In this document: one piece after another, positions 51,057-59,900 of the stretch
Layout: the number at the start of each line of letters is the position of its first letter
Numbering within the stretch: position 1 is the first letter of the stretch
Source: Flavobacterium araucananum
Lineage (GTDB): Bacteria > Bacteroidota > Bacteroidia > Flavobacteriales > Flavobacteriaceae
Length of the DNA: 64,000 nucleotides
Direction: 5' to 3'
Assembly: GCF_002222055.1 (NCBI RefSeq)
Contig: NZ_MUGS01000002.1
Location: 391,745-455,744 of the forward strand
The notes under the pieces: model-generated
Database searches by the model: none
Told to the model about the DNA's origin: nothing
The model's input: only the letters and a program-made list of their open reading frames with translations
Position numbers and translations under genes: made by a program

Positions 51057-52058
51057 TTATTGAAAAGCATATACCAGACCCACGCCTAATACCTGTCTTA
51101 GCTGGGCTCTTGGGCCATTGTTGACCTGAGATGTTGATCCTGTAACCGGGTCTACGACATCTATTTTGGTTTTGATATCATCATCATAAACCAAATGAAT
51201 ACCAATATTTGCTTTTACATAAGCATTTACGACAAGATCTAATCGTGTGTCATAATCAACGTCGACATTTCCAAACTTATTCAGATAATCGGTATATAAA
51301 CTTAATCTGTTTTCGTAAAAAATATTTTTGTAGATCTCACTTTTCATGTATGCGGTTAACAAAATACCAAATTCTGCCTTTACTTTCTGTCCGTTTTCAA
51401 TTAGAATTTGCGAATTAGGATCAAGAGGATCAGGAGCATAAATGGCTTTTTTAACACCAAAAGATCCCTGATTGGCTAAAGTCTGATCTAAAACCAAAGT
51501 TGTTTTTAAGGTAATAGGAGAGAAGTAAAATGTTCTGTTTTTCTTTTTGTCTGAGTTTTCAGCTCCAGCTCCCAAAAATACGTACGCCGGTGCAAAAGGT
51601 TTAGAGATCGCGATATCTCTGTTAGGATAATTATAACCGTCTGTAAATTGAGTATTGAAATTAAATTTAGCCGAGTAATACCAATTCGATAATGTGTCTT
51701 TTCTGAATCCGTAAGTTGAATTCATCATAAGAGCGTCATCTGTTTTTCTAAGTTCAGTACCGTCTTGTTTGTTTAAACCATATTTTACAATAAGTTCATT
51801 GACCCATTTATGATTTCCTTTGATATAAGTTCTGTTAAATTCGCCTTTAAACAATCCGGAAATTGAACTTGTTCCCCCAGCACTCCAATTCACAAAAGCA
51901 ATTTCAGAAATGTCAAATCCCAATTGATTTTTCTTAGTCCAGTTAGAAGGTGGCGGAGGTAATTCGTTTGGGGCTAAAGTGGTTTGTATAATTTGAGCAA
52001 AGTTATGTGATGTACACAAAAGCAGTAGGAGCAAAAGGGTAGAACGCAATAATTTCAT
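51057..52058 (-). CDS. DUF3078 outer-membrane beta-barrel protein
   Basis: This 333-residue protein has a signal peptide (LLLLLLLCTSHNFAQ) and a Pro-rich start to the mature chain (ELPPPPSNWTKKNQLGFDIS). Repeating strands include NWSAGGTSSISGLFKGEFNR, a hallmark of the DUF3078 family found across Bacteroidetes. It is likely an outer-membrane barrel; the function is unknown. It lies 34 bases past the dxs stop on the same strand, so it may be co-transcribed with dxs. Confidence 0.88.
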   Translation of the reverse strand: MKLLRSTLLLLLLLCTSHNFAQIIQTTLAPNELPPPPSNWTKKNQLGFDISEIAFVNWSAGGTSSISGLFKGEFNRTYIKGNHKWVNELIVKYGLNKQDGTELRKTDDALMMNSTYGFRKDTLSNWYYSAKFNFNTQFTDGYNYPNRDIAISKPFAPAYVFLGAGAENSDKKKNRTFYFSPITLKTTLVLDQTLANQGSFGVKKAIYAPDPLDPNSQILIENGQKVKAEFGILLTAYMKSEIYKNIFYENRLSLYTDYLNKFGNVDVDYDTRLDLVVNAYVKANIGIHLVYDDDIKTKIDVVDPVTGSTSQVNNGPRAQLRQVLGVGLVYAFQ

Positions 52059-52092
52059 TATGAATTTAGTTTTTTTTGGTAGTGCAAAATAA

Positions 52093-53880
52093 TTATTTTG
52101 TATCGTTTGAAAAAAGATTTACCAAACTTTTAACGTCTATATTGCACAATTGTTGTAATTGAGTTACTGTTCCGTGCTCAATAAACATGTCCGGAATGCC
52201 CAAAACTACAACCTTATTTTTAAAATTATTTAATGCCGCAAACTCTAGAATAGCACTTCCAAAACCACCATTTATGGCTCCGTCTTCGATAGTAATTATC
52301 TTACTGTAAGCAGAGAAAATATCAGTTAATGCATTGTTATCCAGTGGCTTGATAAAAGGAAAGTCATAATGAGCAATAGTCTCCGGATTCTTTGCTTCCC
52401 TAAGGGCTAAAATCACATTATTTCCAATCGTTCCGGTAGACAAAACGGCTGTTTTTGTACCTTCTTTTAAGCAGTTGGCTACCCCAATTTTAATTTTTTC
52501 ATAATGTCCGAAATTTTCTACTTCCCAATTTGGCAGAACGCCCCGACCTCTTGGATATCGAATTGCAATAGGACTATTTAAGCCCAATTGAGCCGTATAT
52601 AAAATGTTTTGCAAGGCAATTTCGTTGATTGGCGCATAAAGAATTAGGTTAGGAATTACTCTTAAATAAGCAATATCAAACACACCATGATGAGTTGCGC
52701 CATCTTCGCCAACCAAACCGGCTCTGTCCAGACAAAAAATAACGGGTAAGTTTTGTAGTGCCACATCATGAATTACCTGATCGTAGGCACGCTGTAGGAA
52801 AGTCGAATATATAGTGCAATATACAATCATACCTTGCGTTGCCATTCCGGCAGCAAGCGTTACGGCATGCTGCTCTGCAATACCAACATCAAAAGCACGT
52901 TCCGGAATTTCGTCCATCATAAATTTCAGAGAACTCCCTGATGGCATCGCGGGTGTGATTCCGATAATTTTTTTGTTTTTTCTGGCTAAATCTAAAATGG
53001 TTAAACCAAAAACATCCTGAAATTTAGGAGGTAAATTTTCTTCCGATTTTAAAATAATTTCTCCTGTTGAAGCATCGAATTTTCCGGGCGCATGGTATTT
53101 TACCTGATTTTCTTCTGCTTGCTGTAAACCTTTGCCTTTTGTAGTTACAATATGAAGAAATTTGGGACCTTTTATATTTTTTAATCTGTTTAATTCTTTG
53201 ATTAAAGTAGGAAGATCGTGACCGTCAATTGGTCCCGAATAATCAAAATTCAAAGACTTGATCATATTATTTTTCTTTGGATTTTTTCCTTCTTTTACTG
53301 CAGTAAGATATTTTTTAAGAGCGCCAACACTAGGGTCAATCCCAATAGCATTATCGTTGAGAATAACCAGTAAGTTGGCATCTGTTACGCCAGCATGATT
53401 CAAGCCCTCAAAAGCCATTCCGGATGCTATCGATGCATCACCAATAACCGCAATATGTTGTTTGTCGAAATCGCCTTTTAGCTTAGAAGCAATTGCCATT
53501 CCCAAAGCAGCAGAAATAGAAGTCGATGAATGCCCTACACCAAAAGTATCGTAAACACTTTCGGTTCTTTTAGGAAATCCCGAAATCCCGTCAATTTGCC
53601 TGTTGGTATGAAAAATTTCTCTCCTTTCGGTCAGAATTTTATGTCCGTAAGCCTGATGGCCAACATCCCAAACCAATAAATCTTCGGGAGTATTAAAGAC
53701 ATAATGCAAAGCAATCGTCAATTCGATTACACCTAAACTAGATCCTAAATGTCCTTCTTTTACAGAAATCACATCGATAATAAAATCACGTAATTCTTGT
53801 GCAACCTGTGGGAGTTGCGCTTCAGGAATTAAGCGTAAATCGGCCGGATTATTGATGTTTGAAAGTAAGTTGCTTTTCAT
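52093..53880 (-). CDS. dxs: 1-deoxy-D-xylulose-5-phosphate synthase
   Basis: This 595-residue thiamin diphosphate enzyme performs the first step of the MEP isoprenoid pathway (pyruvate plus glyceraldehyde 3-phosphate). Seen: EGHLGSSLGVIELTIALHYV near 42, HQAYGHKILTER near 78, the cofactor motif GDASIASGMAFEGLNHAG near 145, DRAGLVGEDGATHHG near 390, and the catalytic glutamate in AEQHAVTLAAGMA near 340. The cofactor motif begins GDAS where most bacteria have GDGA, as in several Bacteroidetes. The length is normal. Confidence 0.95.
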   Translation of the reverse strand: MKSNLLSNINNPADLRLIPEAQLPQVAQELRDFIIDVISVKEGHLGSSLGVIELTIALHYVFNTPEDLLVWDVGHQAYGHKILTERREIFHTNRQIDGISGFPKRTESVYDTFGVGHSSTSISAALGMAIASKLKGDFDKQHIAVIGDASIASGMAFEGLNHAGVTDANLLVILNDNAIGIDPSVGALKKYLTAVKEGKNPKKNNMIKSLNFDYSGPIDGHDLPTLIKELNRLKNIKGPKFLHIVTTKGKGLQQAEENQVKYHAPGKFDASTGEIILKSEENLPPKFQDVFGLTILDLARKNKKIIGITPAMPSGSSLKFMMDEIPERAFDVGIAEQHAVTLAAGMATQGMIVYCTIYSTFLQRAYDQVIHDVALQNLPVIFCLDRAGLVGEDGATHHGVFDIAYLRVIPNLILYAPINEIALQNILYTAQLGLNSPIAIRYPRGRGVLPNWEVENFGHYEKIKIGVANCLKEGTKTAVLSTGTIGNNVILALREAKNPETIAHYDFPFIKPLDNNALTDIFSAYSKIITIEDGAINGGFGSAILEFAALNNFKNKVVVLGIPDMFIEHGTVTQLQQLCNIDVKSLVNLFSNDTK

Positions 53881-53992
53881 TGTAAGGTAAAAAGCAAATT
53901 TACGGTTTTAAATTTAAATTTTGGTTTTAGAATGTTTAACCTATATTGATTTAGGAACTTTAAACGCTGTAAAATCGTTCATAATTGATAAA

Positions 53993-54047
53993 TGAGGCGA
54001 TTAAAAATGCTAATCACCTCAAAAAAGCAGTATATTTGAGGTGATTA
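53993..54047. promoter_or_regulatory. Fic promoter with repeated operator half-sites
   Basis: Three 11-bp half-sites alternate in orientation: TGAGGCGATTA (53993-54003), TAATCACCTCA (54011-54021), TGAGGTGATTA (54037-54047). The last two extend to 13-bp perfect arms (TAATCACCTCAAA, TTTGAGGTGATTA). The -7 element TATATTTG (54031-54038) lies inside. A fourth, weaker half (TAAATACCTCA) ends at the ATG at 54065. This looks like an autoregulatory operator. Confidence 0.65.
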
Positions 54048-54064
54048 ATAGCATTAAATACCTC

Positions 54065-55165
54065 ATGAAGTACAATTGGCAATTACCAAACTGGGCAAAT
54101 TTTGTATATGATGATACTGTAATAGATTCATTATGTATTGATTTTGCATTTGAAACAGGTGAGGTAAAAGGTCTTGTTGATTCTTTATCATCTGAAATTC
54201 AGCAGGAAACTATTTTACAATTTATGATTTCAGAAGCTATTAAAACTTCTGAAATCGAAGGTGAATTTTTTAGCAGGCAAGATATAATGTCTTCCATTAA
54301 GAAGAATTTAGGTATTGGTGATGCTTTTAGTCAAATTAGAGATAAAAATGCTCAGGGAATTGGAAAGTTGATGGTAATGGTTCGTACTTCTTATGCCGAA
54401 AAACTGACTGAAATTAAGATAAACCAGTGGCATTCTATTCTTATGGAATATTCGAAACGTATTAATCCGGGAGAGTATCGAACAGGAAATGAGCCCATGC
54501 AAATTGTGTCAGGTGCGTATGATAAAGAAATAGTTCATTTTGAAGCTCCACCATCCAATCAGGTTCCGGTTGAAATGAAAAGATTCCTTAAATGGTATAA
54601 TGATTTTGAAATAAAAGCAACCGATATTAAAAAAGCATTAATTAAAACCTCGATTTCGCATTTGTATTTTGAGAGTATTCATCCTTTTGAAGACGGAAAT
54701 GGCAGGATTGGCAGAGCTATTGCAGAAAAATGTCTTTCGGAATCTTTAAATCGTCCGGTTTTAATGAGTATTTCGAGTACTATAGAACAAAATAAAAAAA
54801 AGTATTACCAATCTTTGAAAGAGGTACAACGAACACTTGAAATTACAGATTGGATCTTTTATTTTTCCAGCTTGATTTTAGAGTCTCAAAAAAATGCAAA
54901 ACAAACGGTGCTTTTTACATTAAACAAAAGTAGATTTATAGATCAGTTTAAAAATGAAATGAATGAAAGACAGATAAAAGCTGTCTTGAAAATGTTCGAG
55001 AACGGTGTTTCTTCTTTTGAGGGCGGAATGACCACAACAAAATATATTTTTATTACTAAAACGTCAAGAGCAACAGCAACAAGAGATTTGCAGGATTTGA
55101 CAGAAAAGACCATACTGAAACCAAAAGGCGAAGGTCGAAACAGATCTTATGATTTGAACTTTTGA
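54065..55165 (+). CDS. Fic-family protein with C-terminal winged-helix
   Basis: This 366-residue protein has the Fic core H206-P-F-E-D-G-N-G-R-I-G-R217, which in this family transfers AMP or related groups to target proteins. An N-terminal inhibitory helix motif T-S-E-I-E-G (61-66) fits the (S/T)xxxE(G/N) class, so activity is probably self-restrained. The last 70 residues (RQIKAVLKMFENG, then S-R-A-T-A-T-R-D-L) look like a winged helix for DNA binding. ATG 54065 was preferred to GTG 54041, which lies inside the operator. Autoregulation is likely. Confidence 0.9.
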   Translation: MKYNWQLPNWANFVYDDTVIDSLCIDFAFETGEVKGLVDSLSSEIQQETILQFMISEAIKTSEIEGEFFSRQDIMSSIKKNLGIGDAFSQIRDKNAQGIGKLMVMVRTSYAEKLTEIKINQWHSILMEYSKRINPGEYRTGNEPMQIVSGAYDKEIVHFEAPPSNQVPVEMKRFLKWYNDFEIKATDIKKALIKTSISHLYFESIHPFEDGNGRIGRAIAEKCLSESLNRPVLMSISSTIEQNKKKYYQSLKEVQRTLEITDWIFYFSSLILESQKNAKQTVLFTLNKSRFIDQFKNEMNERQIKAVLKMFENGVSSFEGGMTTTKYIFITKTSRATATRDLQDLTEKTILKPKGEGRNRSYDLNF

Positions 55166-55257
55166 GCTAAAGAAAATCTTTAAGAACGAATATTTTTATT
55201 GCTGCTTTTTAAGTTGTAAGTCAGGAAAAATTATTTCAAAATTGTACTTTTGCAATT

Positions 55258-55701
55258 ATGATAAATCCTTTTACCGACGAATATTTCATGAAAAAAGCTT
55301 TGCAGGAAGCTGAAATGGCTTTTGATAAAGGCGAAATTCCTGTAGGAGCTATAATTGTTGTTGCTGACAAAGTAATTGCCAGAAGTCATAATTTAACGGA
55401 GTTATTAAATGATGTTACGGCTCATGCCGAAATGCAGGCAATAACCGCTGCTGCAAACTTTCTGGGCGGAAAATATTTGAAAGATTGTACTTTGTATGTT
55501 ACTCTTGAGCCTTGCCAGATGTGTGCGGGAGCTTTGTATTGGAGTCAGATTTCTAAAATCGTTTTTGGGGCACGCGATGAACAACGCGGTTTTATGACCA
55601 TGGGGACAAAGTTGCATCCCAAAACGACTGTAGTTTCCGGCATTATGGCGAATGAAGCCGCAGATTTAATGAAACGTTTTTTTGTTGAAAGACGAAAATA
55701 A
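55258..55701 (+). CDS. tadA: tRNA adenosine(34) deaminase
   Basis: This 147-residue zinc deaminase converts A34 to inosine in tRNA-Arg. Zinc/catalytic motifs: T-A-H-A-E-M-Q-A-I near 58 and E-P-C-Q-M-C-A-G-A near 84. KGEIPVGAIIV near 24 is also conserved. The length is normal. It has its own upstream gap of 92 bases and ends 32 bases from the convergent zeta-toxin-like gene. Confidence 0.95.
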   Translation: MINPFTDEYFMKKALQEAEMAFDKGEIPVGAIIVVADKVIARSHNLTELLNDVTAHAEMQAITAAANFLGGKYLKDCTLYVTLEPCQMCAGALYWSQISKIVFGARDEQRGFMTMGTKLHPKTTVVSGIMANEAADLMKRFFVERRK

Positions 55702-55733
55702 AATTAATGAGTTTACTTAAGTTTTCTACTTTT

Positions 55734-56480
55734 TTAAAATTCAAATTTATTATAAACATATTTTTCAAACCATTGAGGAATTGATACAGTATGAAACTTG
55801 AATGCAGTTCCTTGATAAATTTCAGCTAATAATTCATAATTATTTCCTGAATTGTCAAAAATATAAGCTCTGTGTACAAGTCTAATAGCATCACTTAAAT
55901 TATCAAGAGTTTTAAAATAACGCTTTTTTATTTTTTCTTCATTAACATCATGTCCGTCTTTTAAAACTCTGTTTTTTACTCTCTCAATGTTTTTCTCAAA
56001 ATCATCAGTACATATAAAATAAAGATATGTCCTGTAGCCTAATTTGTTAGCCTGAATGATTTCGTCTAATTTGTGACGATCGCTCATTACAGTTTCATAA
56101 GTAAAATCTTTTTTTTCTGAAAGCAAAGAATATCTTATAAATGAAGCTGCAAAAGCAGCTTCATAACTGTTGGTGTTTACTAGATTGTTAACAATGAAAT
56201 TATCTTTTACCCTTATATCAATTGTATAGTTCTCACTTATGGCTTTTTTAATAAGTGAAATACTGGAAGGTAATTTTTTAAAACCCTCTAAATTTGATGT
56301 GTCAATTTTTAAATTAAAATCTGTTAAATCAACAAAACCAATTGTTTGTAGCTGCTTCTCAATTAAATCTGCATTAACAAAAATTCCGGAAATATATTTT
56401 TTGCTAATAGCATCATAAAGAGAACTTTTTCCGGAACCATTTGGACCTGCATATATGCGTGCTCTATTTGGACTTGGCAT
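55734..56480 (-). CDS. Zeta-toxin-family kinase
   Basis: This 248-residue P-loop protein has Walker A GPNGSGKSS (12-20) and an N-A-D-L-I near 36 typical of zeta toxins, which phosphorylate UDP-N-acetylglucosamine precursors. S-Y-E-A-A-F-A-A-S-F-I-R and Y-E-T-V-M-S-D-R-H-K (the substrate-binding region) are seen, then a domain with K-N-R-V-L-K-D-G-H-D-V. It overlaps an 81-residue gene upstream by 17 bases. Whether it is a growth toxin here or a housekeeping kinase is not known. Confidence 0.87.
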   Translation of the reverse strand: MPSPNRARIYAGPNGSGKSSLYDAISKKYISGIFVNADLIEKQLQTIGFVDLTDFNLKIDTSNLEGFKKLPSSISLIKKAISENYTIDIRVKDNFIVNNLVNTNSYEAAFAASFIRYSLLSEKKDFTYETVMSDRHKLDEIIQANKLGYRTYLYFICTDDFEKNIERVKNRVLKDGHDVNEEKIKKRYFKTLDNLSDAIRLVHRAYIFDNSGNNYELLAEIYQGTAFKFHTVSIPQWFEKYVYNKFEF

Positions 56481-56709
56481 ACAGAATTGTTCCTTTTTTA
56501 ATGTTTAAAGGTTTTCTGGGAGCAATTGGTTTTACGAAAACAACATTTCCATTTCCCTCTTGTCTGTAAACTTTGTCTCCTTTTGTAAACGTAAAAGATA
56601 GTCCTAAAATTTTATTTTCACGAATAGCTTTTTGAGCCGCTTTTTTACCAGCAGCAATAAGGCTTGAAGTTTCTTTAACGCCTCTGAAAATTATTTTTTT
56701 GCTTTCCAT
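56464..56709 (-). CDS. Small partner of the zeta-toxin-like kinase
   Basis: This encodes 81 residues, Lys-rich, with SSLIAAGKKAAQKAIRENK in the middle and K-G-D-K-V-Y-R-Q-E-G-N-G-N-V-V-F-V near 45. Its end overlaps the start of the zeta-like gene by 17 bases, so translation is coupled. Position and size are what one expects of an antitoxin, but the sequence is unlike classical epsilon antitoxins. Its role is inferred from the arrangement only. Confidence 0.65.
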   Translation of the reverse strand: MESKKIIFRGVKETSSLIAAGKKAAQKAIRENKILGLSFTFTKGDKVYRQEGNGNVVFVKPIAPRKPLNIKKGTILYAKSK

Positions 56710-56932
56710 TATTAAAAAATTATATTATACAAATATATGATTTTTAAGGCATTTCCCCTTCTAAATATCCAAATTAAAATAATTTCAAATACCGAATTTT
56801 CCTCTTAAAACATTGAGAAAAATACTTTATATTTACTACAATAATTGGCATATCACTTGTTATGCCTTTTAACTGTAAAAAGTTAAAACGTTCTGTAGAT
56901 TTTAATTTGTAACCTTATAACTCTAAATAAAA

Positions 56933-59900
56933 GTGAAAGCAAAAGGATTAGTTCTCGTGTTTTGTGTGTTTTTTATTTTTCAATCTTGCGGTAGAAAATC
57001 AGCTGCCGATTTTAATTCCGATTTTTCATTATTTAAAGAGTATATCGTCAGTTTTACGGGAGGAATCGTCTCTTCGGAATCTGACATTCGGGTAGTTTTG
57101 GCTTTCGATAAAAAAGACTGGAAAGTCAATCAGGTTTTAGACAGCGATTTGTTAAACATTTCGCCAAGTGTAGACGGAAAAGTGGTAGCGCTCTCCAGCA
57201 ATACACTTGCTTTTATTCCTGAAAAAAAGTTAAAACCGGGAACAGAATATCAGGTTACTTTAAACCTGGATAAACTTATTGCAATTCCGAAAGAGAAAGA
57301 AGCAGTACTTTCGAAATTCAACTTTACGGTAAAAACAATCAAGCAGGATTTTACTATAAATACGAACGATATTCAGTCGTATAGTAAAGAATACCAATAT
57401 TTAAATTGTGTTTTAAAAACAGCTGATAATATTGATATTGAAACAGCTATAAAATTAGTTTCGGCCAATCAAAAAGGCAATAATCTTAAAATTAAATTCG
57501 AAAAGAAATCCGGTTCCGGTAAAGAATTTAATTTTATAATTGACAGTATTCAGCGTTATTCTGAGGCAACAAATCTTGAAATAGCGTATGACGGCAGTGA
57601 TTTTGATATTGACCAGAAAGGACAATTAGATTATCCTATTTCGAGCATTAACGAATTTAAGATTCTAAAAGTAGACGTTCCCGAAGGAAGCAATCAGTCC
57701 GTTCTAATCAACTTTTCAGAACCATTAGAAAAAGGGCAGGATTTTAAGGGATTGGTTTCGATTCAGAACACGAATAATTTAAAATTTTCGACACAGGGAA
57801 ATGTGCTTAAAGTTTATTTTAGTAATGAAAAGGCAGTCAAAAAAGAAATTCCTGTTCCGGTTGTTGTAGAAGAACCGGTAGCTGTTGCAACGGATTCTAC
57901 AGTGGTTGTAGTTGACTCTGCGGCTGTAGCAGTAGATTCTGCCTCAAGTGAGGTAGTCGAAGTTGTTGAGGACGAAACACCGGAACCGGTTATAACCGGC
58001 GAACTGTTATTAGAAGTTTTTCAGGGAATCGAAAGTCAGTACGGAAAAAAAATGGACTCGAATTATACCGAGAAAATTACTTTTGACCAAATAAAACCAA
58101 GTGTCCGCTTTATTAAAAATGGAACTATTCTGCCAAGTTCAAATAATTTAAAATTGAATTTCGAAGCTGTAAACTTAAGTGCTGTAGACGTAAAAGTGTA
58201 TAAGATTTACAAAAATAATATTCTGCAATTTCTTCAGTATAACGAATTAAACGGAAGTCAGAATCTTAAAAAAGTAGCACAACCTATTGCAAAAACGACC
58301 CTCAAGCTTAATGAAAGCGGCTTAATAACCCCAAGTAAATGGAATACGTTTGCCCTGGATTTATCTAAGATAATTACGCCGGAACCGGGAGCGATTTATA
58401 GAGTAGAATTTGTGTATAAAAAGAAATATTCTTTGTATAAATGCGAAACGGCCGAAACAGATGAGAACGATCAAGATGACGAAGAGGTAGACGAGAATGA
58501 TGTCAACTACAGTGGAAACGCTTACGATGATTATGGAGATTATGAAGATTATGACTGGAGAGAAAGAGAAAATCCTTGTACAAACTCGTATTACTATAAT
58601 GCCAAAATAGGAACAAATATTTTAGCGACAGATTTAGGTGTTATTGCCAAAAGAGGAGAGAACAAATCGTACCTGTTTGCTGTAAATAATATCGTTACGA
58701 CAGAACCGATTTCAAACGCAAGAGTTGATTTGTACACTTTTCAGCAGCAAAAAATAACTACAGGAACAACAAGTAGTGAAGGAATTGCATCCTTTCAGCT
58801 GGATAAATTTGCCTATTTTGCTATTGTTACATTAGGAGATCAGTCGACTTATGTAAAACTCGACGATGGGCTTTCTTTGTCTGTTAGTAATTTTGATGTT
58901 GCCGGTGAGACTTTACAAAAAGGATTAAAAGGCTTTATTTACGGAGAACGTGGCGTTTGGCGTCCCGGAGATAATTTGTATTTGTCGTTTATCCTTAATG
59001 ATGCATCAAATAAATTGCCAAAATCACATCCTATAAAATTCAGACTGAATGACCCTAATGGCAAAACAACGTATCAGACGATTCAGAAAACGAACGAGTT
59101 AAATCATTATTCTTTTGTGGTTCCAACAAGTGCAGAGGCACCAACAGGAAATTGGGAAGCCATGATAAGTGTTGGTGGTGCTAAGTTTTATAAAAGTATC
59201 AAAATTGAAACCATCAAGCCAAATCGTTTAAAAATAAAGAATAATTTCTCGAGAAAAACACTTTCGTCGTCTTATCCCAACACGAGTAATCTTGAAGTTA
59301 CATGGCTTCACGGAGCAATTGCGAAAAACCTGAATGTAGAAATGCAGGCTAAATTTTCGCAACAAACGACTACTTTCAAAGGATATGAGAAATTTGCTTT
59401 TGATGATTTAGTGCGTAAATTCAGCACAGAAGAAATTAATATTTTCTCCGGAAAATTAAATGAAAACGGAAAAGCTTCTGTAAATATCGAACCCAAATTA
59501 CAAGGTCAGGCACCGGGAATGCTTCGTGCCTCATTTATTACAAAAGTATATGAAGAAGGAGGAGATTTTAGCACAGATGTTATCTCGACCACTTATTCGC
59601 CTTATAAAACTTATGTAGGGATAAAATCTCCAGAACCAAACAAATACGGAATGCTGGAAACCAGAACCAATAATCGTTTTGATATTGTTACCGTTGATGA
59701 AAACGGAAGGCCAAAAGCAGTAAGAAATCTGGAGGTAAAAGTATTTAAAGTAGATTGGCGTTGGTGGTGGGATGCTTCGAGTGATAATTTATCAAATTAT
59801 AATTCATCAGATGCAACTACTTCATACAAAACATACGTAGTTAATACCGATTCGAGCGGAAAAGGAAGTATTCAGTTATCGTTGACTGATGAAGAATGGG

